DNA of 64,000 bases from contig NZ_BCNV01000001.1 in assembly GCF_001570725.1 (NCBI RefSeq), positions 1,860,001 through 1,924,000 of the forward strand, read 5' to 3'. Position 1 is the stretch's first letter. Every line of letters starts with the position of its first letter. The notes under the pieces are model-generated. The model saw only the letters and a list, made by a program, of their open reading frames with translations, was not told where the DNA came from and made no database searches. Origin of the DNA: Paenibacillus amylolyticus (GTDB lineage: Bacteria; Bacillota; Bacilli; Paenibacillales; Paenibacillaceae). The translations under genes were made by a program, and so were the position numbers. Below, piece by piece: positions 41,913-50,788 of this stretch.

Positions 41913-43091
41913 ATGGTCACGTTATTGTTAATTATTATCTATCTCGCATTTATAGGGCTGGGATTGCCAGATGCTTTACTTGGCAGTGCCTGGTCCGTTA
42001 TGAAAAACGATATACATGCGACAACGGAAATGGCAGGTTACATATCGTTAATTATTTCATTTAGTACAGTCGTGTCCAGTCTCCTAGCCAGCCGATTGTT
42101 ACACCGATTCGGAACAGGTAAAGTCACATTATTCAGCATTCTCTCAACAACGATCGCGCTGTTGGGGTTCTCGATCTCTGAGAATTTTGTGTTTTTGCTG
42201 ATTCTGGCGATCCCTCTCGGTCTGGGTGCAGGTTCGGTGGATGCGGCACTAAGTAATTATGTAGCATTGCATTTCAAGGCCAAGCATATGAACTGGTTGC
42301 ATTGTTTCTGGGGAATTGGCGCAGTGACAGGCCCACTCGTTATGGCATATTGGCTGAATCAAGCTAACAACTGGCGTGCGGGATATGTTACTGTAGGGTT
42401 GATTTTGCTTGGGATTGCGGTGATCTTATTGTCAACGTTGTCTCTGTGGAAGATCTTCGAGAAGGGAAGAGTAGAGGAGTCAGGCGATGAGAAGAAACGG
42501 GTAAGCAACCGTGAGGCTATACGTATCCCAGGCGTGAAAATGTCGATGCTGGCCATGCTTTGTTACAATGGCTCCGAAACTGCAGCCGGTCTGTGGATGG
42601 CTTCATTCTTCATCGGAAGCAAAGGCGTTTCTCCTGGTACTGCCGCAGCACTATCCTCCCTATTTTTCATTGGCATTATCTTGGGTCGCGTAATCTCAGG
42701 TTTTCTATCGACTCATGTATCCAGCAAAAATCTCATCAGATATGGTGGAATCGTTGGCTGCTTTGGATTGGTTCTCCTGGTTATGCCGATTCCTTATTGG
42801 ATTGCCGCAGGGGCTTTATTTATCGTGGGATTGGGGGGAGCACCGATCTATCCAAGTATCGTTCATGCGACACCGGAACGCTTCGGAGAGAAAGCATCCC
42901 CAAGTGTAATTGGACTTGAAATGGCCAGTGCCTATACAGGTTCAACACTGATCCCGTTAGGTATGGGACTCCTAGCCAGCCAATGGGGAATGTCCATGGT
43001 ACCCCTGATCCTGCTGATTCTGTTCAGTGTCATGTTCGCTGCTACAGAGCTGGTTAACAGGAGCAATAAGGCTACGCGTCTGACCATCTAG
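41913..43091 (+). CDS. Major facilitator superfamily transporter
   Basis: A 392-residue protein with about twelve membrane helices and the MFS loop R-L-L-H-R-F-G-T-G between helices 2 and 3. The I-G-L-G-L-P-D-A-L-L-G-S-A-W start and the G-L-G-A-G-S-V-D-A-A-L-S-N-Y motif fit MFS groups with sugar-type or YfkF/YttB-like members. The substrate is unknown. AGGAGAG precedes ATG 41913. It is convergent with uppP. Confidence 0.88.
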   Translation: MVTLLLIIIYLAFIGLGLPDALLGSAWSVMKNDIHATTEMAGYISLIISFSTVVSSLLASRLLHRFGTGKVTLFSILSTTIALLGFSISENFVFLLILAIPLGLGAGSVDAALSNYVALHFKAKHMNWLHCFWGIGAVTGPLVMAYWLNQANNWRAGYVTVGLILLGIAVILLSTLSLWKIFEKGRVEESGDEKKRVSNREAIRIPGVKMSMLAMLCYNGSETAAGLWMASFFIGSKGVSPGTAAALSSLFFIGIILGRVISGFLSTHVSSKNLIRYGGIVGCFGLVLLVMPIPYWIAAGALFIVGLGGAPIYPSIVHATPERFGEKASPSVIGLEMASAYTGSTLIPLGMGLLASQWGMSMVPLILLILFSVMFAATELVNRSNKATRLTI

Positions 43092-43130
43092 CTCTTGCTA
43101 TGGGTCATTTAGGCTCTGCCACTATACAAC

Positions 43131-43161
43131 AAAGGAACAACCATGGCTGGTTGTTCCTTTT
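43131..43161. terminator. Bidirectional terminator between MFS gene and uppP
   Basis: Perfect 13-bp arms 43131-43143 and 43148-43160 around a TGGC loop; As on the left and Ts on the right. Confidence 0.82.
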
Positions 43162-43176
43162 GGTGTGTGAACTTTT

Positions 43177-43989
43177 TTATAAGAAGATCAGTAACAATGT
43201 ACCTGCTACAAAACAGTAATACGAAAAGTATTTCAGATTGCCTTTGGCCATAATGCCCATAAACCATCTCATGGAGAAATAGGTGACGAAGAGCGTCGTG
43301 ATGAATGCAATCAGATAAGGGATCGCCAGCTGTGATCGATTCGGATCATTGGCGATGTCGGATACACCCATAATGAGTCCACCGATACTTATGGGAATGT
43401 ACAGCATAAAGGAGAACTTCAAAGCGGTTTCCTGTTTCATGCCGACAGCGATGGACGCAATTACAGTTGCCCCTGAGCGGCTAATGCCCGGAATAAGAGC
43501 GACCGCCTGAGCCAGACCTACCAACAGTGCATCTTTCGTAGACAGATCACCGTCTTGCTTGCGCCCACGAAGATTACGAATAAGCCACAAGGCAACCCCG
43601 GTGATTAATAACGCGATGGAAACGGTATATACGGACGAGAAAATTTCTTCAATCCGGTCCTTGAACAGGACCGCAACGACAGCAGCAGGGATCGTACCAA
43701 TAATTATGTATAAGCAAAACATGAAGTCAGCTCGATATTCTTCTTTACGAGTACGCAGGTAACCCAATGCACCAATAATCAACTTTTTGATATCTTCCCG
43801 GAAAATAAAAATAATAGCGATAAGTGATGCTGTGTTTGTTAAAATCTCAAATGACAATCCATTCTGCTTGATGCCCATCAGTTTCTGGGCGATGATCAGA
43901 TGACCGCTCGAGGAGACGGGAATCGGCTCCGTTGCACCTTGAACAATACCTAAAAACAAATACTTTAACCACAATATAATCTCTTCCAT
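43177..43989 (-). CDS. uppP: Undecaprenyl-diphosphatase (BacA/UppP)
   Basis: A 270-residue integral membrane phosphatase that recycles the lipid carrier undecaprenyl diphosphate for cell-wall synthesis and can give bacitracin tolerance. Catalytic motifs are [10 protein letters not shown] and [10 protein letters not shown]. Most BacA proteins have E-F-L-P-V-S-S-T/S-G-H; this is a conservative variant. AGGAGG lies before ATG 43989. Single gene. Confidence 0.92.
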   Translation of the reverse strand: MEEIILWLKYLFLGIVQGATEPIPVSSSGHLIIAQKLMGIKQNGLSFEILTNTASLIAIIFIFREDIKKLIIGALGYLRTRKEEYRADFMFCLYIIIGTIPAAVVAVLFKDRIEEIFSSVYTVSIALLITGVALWLIRNLRGRKQDGDLSTKDALLVGLAQAVALIPGISRSGATVIASIAVGMKQETALKFSFMLYIPISIGGLIMGVSDIANDPNRSQLAIPYLIAFITTLFVTYFSMRWFMGIMAKGNLKYFSYYCFVAGTLLLIFL

Positions 43990-44159
43990 GTTTTCCTCCT
44001 TGAATACGTTTCATTGGCTTTTTAATACTCTCTTTTTTAGAAAAAGTGAATGGTTTACTCTATTGATGATAGCTGTTTAACTCGGTGACTTGCAAGTTAG
44101 AGTTCATAGAGGGGGAGAAATAAACATAGCTTGTCAAATCCTGCATAGCATGATATCGT

Positions 44160-44174
44160 TGATAACGATTATCA
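44160..44174 (+). promoter_or_regulatory. Fur box
   Basis: TGATAACGATTATCA, a 7-1-7 Fur site with one base off the ideal TGATAATNATTATCA, 26 bases before the binding-protein start. Confidence 0.87.
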
Positions 44175-44199
44175 ATATCAACAAAGAGGTGGGTTTATT

Positions 44200-45228
44200 T
44201 TGCGTAAACAGAGAAAACCAATATGGATCATGATGGCACTCATATTGATTCTAGTACTTAGTGCATGTGGTCAGGCTGCCACGACGAATAGTACAACCGG
44301 GGACAACACGAGTGCAGCTGCTGAGACAGGAACCAAGACGGACTCGGATTCAGCTTCTTCCGCTGATGAAGTGGCAACCGGCGAAGAGGAACTCGTTACA
44401 TATCAATCGGATGCAGGCGAAGTACAGGTGCCCAAAAATCCAAAACGTATTATTGATTTGACATCATTCTCGACAGGGTACTTTGTTGCCTTGGATGCAC
44501 CGGTAGTCGGCGCTTTATCCGGAGCGATGAACAACAAGTATATCAAGGACCAACTTGCAGCAGCAGGCACCAGCGATCTGGGTGAAGAGCCTACCCCAGA
44601 AAAGCTAATCAGCTTAAAACCCGATCTCTTTATCGTGTACACTGGCACAGAGGGCATCGATAAGCTGGAGCAGATTGCACCTGTCGTACAGATTACATTT
44701 GGTAAGCGCGATTTCAAGGATCTCATGCTCGAGATGGGTAAGCTCACCAATAGAGAAGACGCAGCTAAAGCTTGGAATGCGAAATGGGAAGCGAAGATCA
44801 ATGAACTGAAGCCTCAGGTTCAGGAAGCTGTAGGCGATCGCACGGTTTCCATCCTGAATCCGTATGCCAAAGGATTATATGTATTCGGTCATAACTATGG
44901 TCGAGGCGGTGAAATTATTTACGGGGAGTTTGGTCTCAAAGCACCAGCCAAGGCCCAAGCTGAAGCAATTGACAGCGGAACTGGATGGGCTTCGATCTCC
45001 ATGGAACTATTACCGGAGTATTCGGGTGATATCATCTTTACCAGCCCGTGGTCCGGAGATACAACCGATCCCAAGATCGTGTATGATAATGCATTATGGA
45101 AGAACTTGCCTGCGGTGAAGGCAAATCATGTGTTCCAGCTTGATCCAACTTCAGATTCGTATAACGATCCGTTAACGTTGGAAGGTCAGCTGCAGTTTAT
45201 TTCCGATAGCCTGCTTTCGGCGAAGTAA
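44200..45228 (+). CDS. Siderophore ABC transporter substrate-binding lipoprotein
   Basis: A 342-residue lipoprotein: lipobox V-L-S-A-C with C23, a Ser/Thr/Asp-rich linker, then a FhuD/YclQ-like binding fold (P-K-R-I-I-D-L, E-K-L-I-S-L-K-P-D-L-F-I-V). It would capture an iron-siderophore for an ABC importer whose other genes are not in this window. TTG 44200 follows AGAGGTGGG. The upstream Fur box points to expression under iron limitation. Confidence 0.88.
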   Translation: MRKQRKPIWIMMALILILVLSACGQAATTNSTTGDNTSAAAETGTKTDSDSASSADEVATGEEELVTYQSDAGEVQVPKNPKRIIDLTSFSTGYFVALDAPVVGALSGAMNNKYIKDQLAAAGTSDLGEEPTPEKLISLKPDLFIVYTGTEGIDKLEQIAPVVQITFGKRDFKDLMLEMGKLTNREDAAKAWNAKWEAKINELKPQVQEAVGDRTVSILNPYAKGLYVFGHNYGRGGEIIYGEFGLKAPAKAQAEAIDSGTGWASISMELLPEYSGDIIFTSPWSGDTTDPKIVYDNALWKNLPAVKANHVFQLDPTSDSYNDPLTLEGQLQFISDSLLSAK

Positions 45229-45254
45229 TATAGGACTGCATAGATGGTAGTACG

Positions 45255-45300
45255 GAGCATTTCCAAACGTCGTTACAAGACGGGGAAATGCTCTTTTTTA
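45255..45300 (+). terminator. Intrinsic terminator after the binding-protein gene
   Basis: Arms GAGCATTTCC (45255-45264) and GGAAATGCTC (45284-45293), then seven Ts broken only by the last base. Confidence 0.87.
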
Positions 45301-45414
45301 TGAGTGAGTTATTTTATATAGGTCGATTATGGATGGATTTTGACCAATTTAATTAAGCTTGATACAATAAGATAACGGTAGACGAATATTTAAAATCAAG
45401 TGGGGTGATTTAGC

Positions 45415-45840
45415 TTGCAACAAAAAAGTGAACGTTTGAATGTATGGTTGTCTTTGTCTAACATTCATACCCATCTGAACGAGAAGTTGGAACAAGCCCT
45501 TCTTCAAGAATATAACTTATCTTTGAAGGAATTTTATGTTTTAAACTTTATATTTAATGCCGAGGGTAAGGAATTACGCCTACAGCAACTACAAGAACTG
45601 GTGGGGTTGAGCCAAAGTGCTACATCCAGGCTTGTCGTAAGGATGGAAGCCAAAGATTGTGGGGCTCTGGAAAGACATACTTGTGAAGATGATCGGCGTG
45701 GCATTTACACTCGTATTACAGAGCTTGGAGAGAATAAATACAAGAAAGCAATTCAAACGTTTAATCAGGTCTTGCAAACCGAATTGGAACAGGATGGATT
45801 TGAGACTCGATTAGAGAACCTCACGAAAGAATTGTTCTAA
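45415..45840 (+). CDS. MarR-family transcriptional regulator
   Basis: A 141-residue winged-helix dimer of the MarR type: L-Q-E-L-V-G-L-S-Q-S-A-T-S-R-L-V (about 60-75) is the recognition region, and R-R-G-I-Y-T-R-I the wing. TTG 45415 has GGGGTGA upstream. It probably represses the SDR gene just downstream and the Old Yellow Enzyme gene at 47126, both of which carry the same dyad. A Cys at about residue 82 and another near 90 could sense oxidants. Confidence 0.86.
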   Translation: MQQKSERLNVWLSLSNIHTHLNEKLEQALLQEYNLSLKEFYVLNFIFNAEGKELRLQQLQELVGLSQSATSRLVVRMEAKDCGALERHTCEDDRRGIYTRITELGENKYKKAIQTFNQVLQTELEQDGFETRLENLTKELF

Positions 45841-45888
45841 GGCTAGGGTGAATATAGGGTAATGTATTAATTTACCCTATAGGAAGAC

Positions 45889-45935
45889 TTGACACTCATT
45901 CATATATCCGTTAAATTAAATGCATGCGCATGCTT
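45889..45935 (+). promoter_or_regulatory. Promoter and MarR-type operator 1
   Basis: TTGACA (45889-45894), 17 bp, TAAATT (45912-45917). ATGCATGCGCATGCTT (45920-45935), with a perfect 12-bp core, covers the start of transcription. Confidence 0.75.
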
Positions 45936-45977
45936 TTATTGTAGATGCGGTGATTTATTTATAAGGAGGCATTCAAT

Positions 45978-46622
45978 ATGAAGGTGTTCGTCGTGGGATC
46001 TAATGGACAAATTGGTCAACAGCTTATCCAGCTTCTGAAGAATAGTGAAGAGCACACCGTACTTGCCATGGTACGAAAACAAGAGCAGGCAGACAAATTG
46101 TCAGCACAGGGTGTGGAAGCGGTGCTTGCCGACTTGGAAGGTACGGTTGATTCGATTGCAAATGCTGCAATGGGTTGTGATGCAATCGTATTTGCAGCCG
46201 GATCTGGCGGTACAACGGGGCATGACAAAACACTTCTGATTGATCTGGATGGTGCCGGGAAAACCATTGAAGCGGCTCAAAAAGCAGATATTGATCGATT
46301 TATCATGGTCAGTGCAATCCAGGCCAATAACCGTGTAAACTGGCATGATAACATCCTGCCGTACTATGCAGCGAAGCATTATGCTGACAAAGTGTTGGAA
46401 CTCAGCGGATTAACCTACACGATTATCCGTCCAGGGATTTTGAAGAATGAACCAGGAACCGGGAAAATATCTGCTGCTGAGAATATCACATCCGGTAACA
46501 TTGCTCGTGAAGACGTAGCTCAGGTGATTATGGCAAGTTTGAGTGAGAAGAATACCTATAATCGTTCATTTGATCTAATCGCTGGTGAGATTGCAATGCC
46601 TGAGGCACTGAGTAGACTCTGA
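45978..46622 (+). CDS. NAD(P)-binding atypical SDR (YhfK-like)
   Basis: A 214-residue Rossmann protein of the atypical SDR/NmrA group. The cofactor motif is G-S-N-G-Q-I-G-Q, and I-V-F-A-A-G-S-G-G-T matches YhfK-type proteins. Role: NAD(P)H-dependent reduction or redox sensing; substrate unknown. AAGGAGG precedes ATG 45978. The promoter carries the shared MarR-type dyad. Confidence 0.86.
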   Translation: MKVFVVGSNGQIGQQLIQLLKNSEEHTVLAMVRKQEQADKLSAQGVEAVLADLEGTVDSIANAAMGCDAIVFAAGSGGTTGHDKTLLIDLDGAGKTIEAAQKADIDRFIMVSAIQANNRVNWHDNILPYYAAKHYADKVLELSGLTYTIIRPGILKNEPGTGKISAAENITSGNIAREDVAQVIMASLSEKNTYNRSFDLIAGEIAMPEALSRL

Positions 46623-46672
46623 TCCAGAATGAAAGATTTTACAATATCAGTAGAGTTAAGAGAGGACTATAA

Positions 46673-47038
46673 ATGATGGGATTCATGCTTTTGTCCTTCA
46701 TATTAGTTTTTTACATCGCTGTTCGTCCATTTTGGCCGCTAGCTAATCTTAAACATATAGATTATCAAGAATTTCTCAGACAACAGAGTGATTTTCGGCA
46801 ATATAAGGTGATTGATATCCGAGATGCAACAGATTATTTGGCTGATCCTACTCCGGATACCATTAACATCTCACTGGGACGTCTTGCTTTTACATGGGAA
46901 AAATACCTTCTACGAGAAGATAACGTTATTATTATGTCTCCTGGTGTACTCCAATCCAAAAAGGCTGCACGTATATTGCGAAAGCGTGGGTTTAAATGTC
47001 TTTATGTGATGAAGTACAAGGTTGATGTGATTTCATGA
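46673..47038 (+). CDS. Membrane-anchored rhodanese-like protein lacking the catalytic Cys
   Basis: 121 residues: an N-terminal membrane helix (about 3-23), then a rhodanese fold (V-I-D-I-R-D-A-T-D-Y and S-K-K-A-A-R-I-L). Where sulfurtransferases have Cys in the active loop, this protein has I-I-M-S-P-G-V, so it is probably not an active sulfurtransferase. Its role is unknown; it lies between two genes of the putative MarR regulon. AGAGAGG precedes ATG 46673. Confidence 0.75.
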   Translation: MMGFMLLSFILVFYIAVRPFWPLANLKHIDYQEFLRQQSDFRQYKVIDIRDATDYLADPTPDTINISLGRLAFTWEKYLLREDNVIIMSPGVLQSKKAARILRKRGFKCLYVMKYKVDVIS

Positions 47039-47070
47039 AATATACAGGAATATTATTTATCGAAACTTTG

Positions 47071-47092
47071 ATGCTTGCGCATGCATTATAAT
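47071..47092 (+). promoter_or_regulatory. MarR-type operator 2 and -10 of the OYE gene
   Basis: ATGCTTGCGCATGCAT (47071-47086; 7 of 8 pairs) directly precedes TATAAT (47087-47092). It matches operator 1 closely. Confidence 0.7.
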
Positions 47093-47125
47093 TAGTTTGC
47101 TATATGAAAAGGGGAGTTTATTTTG

Positions 47126-48148
47126 ATGACAGATTTGTTTAGTCCATATTCTTTTAAAGGTTTAGAGCTTAAAAACCGGGTTGTAATGGCTCCAATGTGT
47201 CAATATTCAGTAGATCAAAAAGATGGTATAGCAACAGATTGGCATTACATGCACTACGTTAGTCGTGCTGTGGGAGGAACAGGTCTCATCATCATTGAAA
47301 TGACAGATGTGGAGCCGGATGGCCGCATTTCAGACTTTGATCTTGGACTATGGTCGGATGAACAGATCCCGGCTCTGAAGCGGATCGTCGATGCGTGTCA
47401 CAGTTATGGTGCCAAGGTGGGTATCCAGATTGCTCATGCGGGCCGCAAAGCAGAAGATGCTGAAGTTCCAGTAGCTCCGTCCGCGATCGCCTTTGATGAG
47501 AATTCCAAGCAACCAAGAGCGCTCACAACGGATGAAGTTAAAGGGTTGGTTGAAAAATTCCGGAGTGCTATAGCTCGTGCTGTAAAAGCGGGATTTGATG
47601 CGATTGAGATTCATGGTGCACATGGTTATTTGATTCATCAATTCCACTCTCCACTAACGAACAAGCGCGAAGACGAATATGGTCAAGATTTAACGTTATT
47701 TGGCCGGGAGATCATTCAGGCTGCGAAGGCAGAGATGCCCAAAGACATGCCTTTGTTGATGCGTATCTCCGCAAAAGAATATGTAGAAGGTGGCTATGGA
47801 ATTAACGAAAGTTCCGAGTTTGCCAAAGCATATCAAGAGGCAGGCGTTGACGTATTTGACATCTCATCTGGCGGTGAGGGACCTATTGCTGCATGGGGCA
47901 GACCAGGAACTCACGCGGCATATCAAGTGCCTCTCGCTAAAGCAATCAAAGAGGCTCTTGATGTGCCCGTGATTGCTGTTGGAAGACTCGATGATCCTAC
48001 GTTGGCGAACGCAGTCATCGGAAATGAAGAAGCTGATCTCGTTGCAGTGGGCAGAGGTCTGTTAAGAAATCCTTACTGGGCCTTGGAAGCTGCGTCTGCT
48101 TTGCGTAAGGTAACGGACGTTCCAAAACAATATACGACTGGTTTTTAA
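47126..48148 (+). CDS. namA: NADPH dehydrogenase NamA (Old Yellow Enzyme, YqjM-like)
   Basis: A 340-residue FMN-dependent ene-reductase. The core is M-A-P-M-C25-Q-Y-S, where Cys tunes the flavin in YqjM; H-G-A-H-G-Y-L-I-H-Q-F holds the substrate His pair, and V-G-R-G-L-L-R-N-P-Y-W closes the barrel. It reduces activated alkenes, quinones and nitro compounds and takes part in electrophile detoxification. ATG 47126 is better spaced from AAGGGGAG than TTG 47123. The promoter has the MarR-type dyad. Confidence 0.93.
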   Translation: MTDLFSPYSFKGLELKNRVVMAPMCQYSVDQKDGIATDWHYMHYVSRAVGGTGLIIIEMTDVEPDGRISDFDLGLWSDEQIPALKRIVDACHSYGAKVGIQIAHAGRKAEDAEVPVAPSAIAFDENSKQPRALTTDEVKGLVEKFRSAIARAVKAGFDAIEIHGAHGYLIHQFHSPLTNKREDEYGQDLTLFGREIIQAAKAEMPKDMPLLMRISAKEYVEGGYGINESSEFAKAYQEAGVDVFDISSGGEGPIAAWGRPGTHAAYQVPLAKAIKEALDVPVIAVGRLDDPTLANAVIGNEEADLVAVGRGLLRNPYWALEAASALRKVTDVPKQYTTGF

Positions 48149-48203
48149 TTTATTAACAATTTTATGTTAATGATTTAACGATCTTCATTAATACATGAAT
48201 AAG

Positions 48204-48240
48204 AAAGGACTCCTCTGATAAAACAGAAGGAGTCCTTTTT
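48204..48240 (+). terminator. Intrinsic terminator after namA
   Basis: AAAGGACTCCT (48204-48214) pairs with AGGAGTCCTTT (48228-48238) around a CTG/CAG-closed loop, then Ts. Confidence 0.85.
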
Positions 48241-48287
48241 GTGGTTAAACTAGATGAGGTAAAGGAACGATATTAACCAGTAACCAG

Positions 48288-49211
48288 TCAAGAGATGGTA
48301 GTCGTTTCATCGGCTCTGCCTCTCAAGCGTTTAATATCTTCTCTGGGCGGATATCCGAACATGCGAGAATATTCACGACTGAATTGGGAAGGACTCTCGT
48401 AACCTACCTGAAATGCTACATCTGCTGCATCGGTGGACTTGGATAATAACAAGCGCCGAGCTTCTTGCAGTCTCAGTTGTTTTTGAAACTGAATAGGACT
48501 CATGGCGGTCACTTCTTTAAAGTGTCTGTGCAGCGAAGCAGTACTCATATTCGCCAAATCCGCCAGATCCTCAACCCGAAAATTTTGATCAGAGTGATTC
48601 ATAATATATTCGATAACGTCTCTGATGCGATAGGTGTGGCTGCCCTCCATGGTAGCTTGCTCCAGGGCAATCCCATGGGGTCCCTTCAGAACTTTATAGA
48701 GAATTTCCTTTTTGAACAAAGGAGCGAGTAGTGGAATATCTTCTGACTGTTCTTCCAACAAACGGGCTAACCTGACGACTGCATCGAGCAGAGACGGCTC
48801 AGCTTGGCTGACAAACATCGCACGTCGCGTATTTTGCCGCGGTCTTGCTGGGAAATCGGAATGGTTCAATACCTCCAGAATCTCACTGGATGTGAATTCA
48901 AGCTTCAGGGCCAGATAGGGAGCCTCAGACGAGGCTTGAATCACTTGTCCACTAACCGGCAAGTCAACGGTTGCCACGATATAACTTCCTGGACCATATC
49001 GGAAACGATCCTGTCCCAGCAGGACCTCTTTCTCGCCCTGAACGATAATGCAGAAGGAAGGTTCATTCACTCTAAATATAGGTTCAGTAACAATCGATTC
49101 ACGGATTAGAAATAATGAAGGGATCGCAGTTGAGTGTACTCCATCCATGTTGGAATAACGGTCAATGCGTCTGGCTAATTCGACCTGATGTTCATGAATT
49201 CGATCAGACAT
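48288..49211 (-). CDS. AraC-family regulator with cupin N-terminus
   Basis: A 307-residue regulator: residues 1-180 are an AraC_N/cupin domain (F-C-I-I-V-Q-G-E-K-E-V-L-L-G), and about 200-295 the AraC HTH pair. This subgroup (YqhC-like) often activates aldehyde or keto reductases; the gene pair it serves here is not adjacent, though the aldo/keto reductase at 53059-54039 is a candidate. AAGGAG lies 8 bases before ATG 49211. Confidence 0.88.
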   Translation of the reverse strand: MSDRIHEHQVELARRIDRYSNMDGVHSTAIPSLFLIRESIVTEPIFRVNEPSFCIIVQGEKEVLLGQDRFRYGPGSYIVATVDLPVSGQVIQASSEAPYLALKLEFTSSEILEVLNHSDFPARPRQNTRRAMFVSQAEPSLLDAVVRLARLLEEQSEDIPLLAPLFKKEILYKVLKGPHGIALEQATMEGSHTYRIRDVIEYIMNHSDQNFRVEDLADLANMSTASLHRHFKEVTAMSPIQFQKQLRLQEARRLLLSKSTDAADVAFQVGYESPSQFSREYSRMFGYPPREDIKRLRGRADETTTIS

Positions 49212-49502
49212 ACATAGTTCTCCTTTTTCGACACAACATAATAAGTTACATTCTATCGTATTTAGACTCTATGCGGTAGGAAACGGATAGGAATAGGCAA
49301 ACATTTGATGTGAATGGATAAGACATGGTGATTGCTGGCGCATATTCACAAGTACACAGGTCATGATATACAATAAGTACACAAGTTATACACTTACGGA
49401 TTAGCTAATACATGATCAGATAAGAAGGAAAAGAGGTATCTCTGTACATTTTATTTACTGATCGTTCCCAATGTGTTAGATTGATTTTGGGAGGGAAGTC
49501 GA
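49212..49502. other. Divergent region between araC and tetR genes
   Basis: It contains the tetR promoter at 49454-49482 and AAGTACACA twice (about 49349 and 49375). No ORF is supported. Confidence 0.5.
49454..49482 (+). promoter_or_regulatory. tetR promoter, near-identical to the one at 58539
   Basis: TTTACT (49454-49459), 17 bp, TAGATT (49477-49482). The spacer GATCGTTCCCAATGTGT differs in only three bases from that of the SDR promoter at 58539. Confidence 0.7.
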
Positions 49503-50081
49503 ATGGCTAGAAGTAAAGAGTTTGAAGTGAACGAGGTATTGGATAAAGCAATGAAGATCTTCTGGGAACAAGGTTACGAGAAGACGTCGATGAGTGACCT
49601 GGTTGAGCATATGGGCATTCATCGCAGAAGTATATATGATACGTTCGACGATAAACATACGCTGTTTTTGCAGGCTATGGATCGTTATAAAGGGAAGATC
49701 AGCGCCACATTACTCGCAGAAATCAAAGCGTCCAAGACGGCAATGGAAGCACTGCATAAAATTTTCGAAATTATGATCAGTGAAGCAGAGGATACACCAT
49801 CGGGTTGCCTGATCGTAAACTCGGCGGTAGAGCTGGGCACACGTGATTCGGATGTAGATACCCGATCTCTTGAATCCTTTAACGACACAGAGCGGATGTT
49901 CGAGCAGATTATCCAATGGGGACAGCGGGACGGAGAATTCGCTTCAGACCATGATGCAAAGGAAATGGCAGAATACCTGCACAACATTTCCGTCGGCATA
50001 AGAGCAATGGGAAGAACTTCGATGGATAAAGAAAAATTAAACCGGATTATCGATGTATCGATAAAACTTTTGGAGAAATGA
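49503..50081 (+). CDS. TetR-family transcriptional regulator
   Basis: A 192-residue regulator. The N-terminal HTH (M-S-D-L-V-E-H-M-G-I-H-R-R-S-I-Y-D-T-F) is of the TetR type with C-terminal ligand domain. AGGGAAG precedes ATG 49503. Its promoter shares a long stretch with the promoter of the SDR gene at 58648, so it probably controls both itself and that gene. Confidence 0.88.
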   Translation: MARSKEFEVNEVLDKAMKIFWEQGYEKTSMSDLVEHMGIHRRSIYDTFDDKHTLFLQAMDRYKGKISATLLAEIKASKTAMEALHKIFEIMISEAEDTPSGCLIVNSAVELGTRDSDVDTRSLESFNDTERMFEQIIQWGQRDGEFASDHDAKEMAEYLHNISVGIRAMGRTSMDKEKLNRIIDVSIKLLEK

Positions 50082-50100
50082 TGAGCAGAGAAGTACCACA

Positions 50101-50145
50101 AAAAAGCAGCTTGAAATCCGTCAGTGGACTTCAAGCTGCTTTTTT
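50101..50145. terminator. Bidirectional terminator between tetR and merR genes
   Basis: AAAAGCAGCTTGAA and TTCAAGCTGCTTTT arms surround an inner loop; Ts follow on the right and As precede on the left. Confidence 0.85.
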
Positions 50146-50181
50146 GTGCGCCAATTTTTTAGAATAAAAAAGCATAAGCCA

Positions 50182-50595
50182 TCAATTGGTGATGGCATTT
50201 TCTATCGGTTTAATTTTGTGAATCTCTTCGGTTCCAGCTTCCAAAGCCGTTTCGTAGTAGGAGCATTTGTGCTCAATAACTTCCATGGTTCTTCTTAATT
50301 CCTCCATTTGTGCTTCCACAATCGCTTTTCGCTCCGTAAACATGTCATATCTTTGCTTCAGCGTGGAGTCTCCTTCAGAGCACCATTCAATGAAGTCCTT
50401 AATGTCTTTGATAGGCATCCCAGTCAGCTTCAGGCATTGAATGATCTTTAGAAAATCAATGTCGGAGTCTTTGAACAGGCGTGTTCCGCTCGTGGTACGT
50501 TCCACAAAAGGCATAAGTCCTTCCTTATCGTAATAACGCAATGTATATACCGTAAGGTCTAATTTTTTGGCAACTTCACCGATTGAATAGGTCAT
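50182..50595 (-). CDS. MerR-family regulator, AdhR/NmlR-like
   Basis: A 137-residue MerR protein: N-terminal winged helix (S-I-G-E-V-A-K-K-L-D-L, T-L-R-Y-Y-D-K-E-G-L-M-P) and a dimerisation coiled coil. C54 in F-L-K-I-I-Q-C-L-K-L-T-G-M-P is at the place of the conserved sensing Cys of AdhR/NmlR. Those proteins activate alcohol dehydrogenase genes on exposure to formaldehyde and other aldehydes. It is divergent from an adh gene with a MerR-type promoter. AAAGGAA precedes ATG 50595. The link to AdhR is by family and context. Confidence 0.85.
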   Translation of the reverse strand: MTYSIGEVAKKLDLTVYTLRYYDKEGLMPFVERTTSGTRLFKDSDIDFLKIIQCLKLTGMPIKDIKDFIEWCSEGDSTLKQRYDMFTERKAIVEAQMEELRRTMEVIEHKCSYYETALEAGTEEIHKIKPIENAITN

Positions 50596-50722
50596 TTAGA
50601 ATGAATTCCTTTCTACATGGGGTAGACTTCGAGTTAACTCTAGGATTGATCCGAGTGAATTCTACCATGCTGTATAACTGCATGTCAAAGTGCAGCGAAG
50701 ATAAAAAAAATAAGATAAACAT

Positions 50723-50753
50723 TTGACCTAGAGTTAACTAGAGGGGGTAAGAT
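50723..50753 (+). promoter_or_regulatory. MerR-type promoter/operator of the alcohol dehydrogenase gene
   Basis: TTGACC (50723-50728) and TAAGAT (50748-50753) with a 19-bp spacer. The spacer contains CTAGAGTTAACTAGAG. A related CTAGAGTTAACTCGAAG lies in the leader of the merR gene on the other strand (near 50627-50645). Confidence 0.75.
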
Positions 50754-50788
50754 AACTTTGAACTTTAAATTACTAGGAGGTTATCCCA

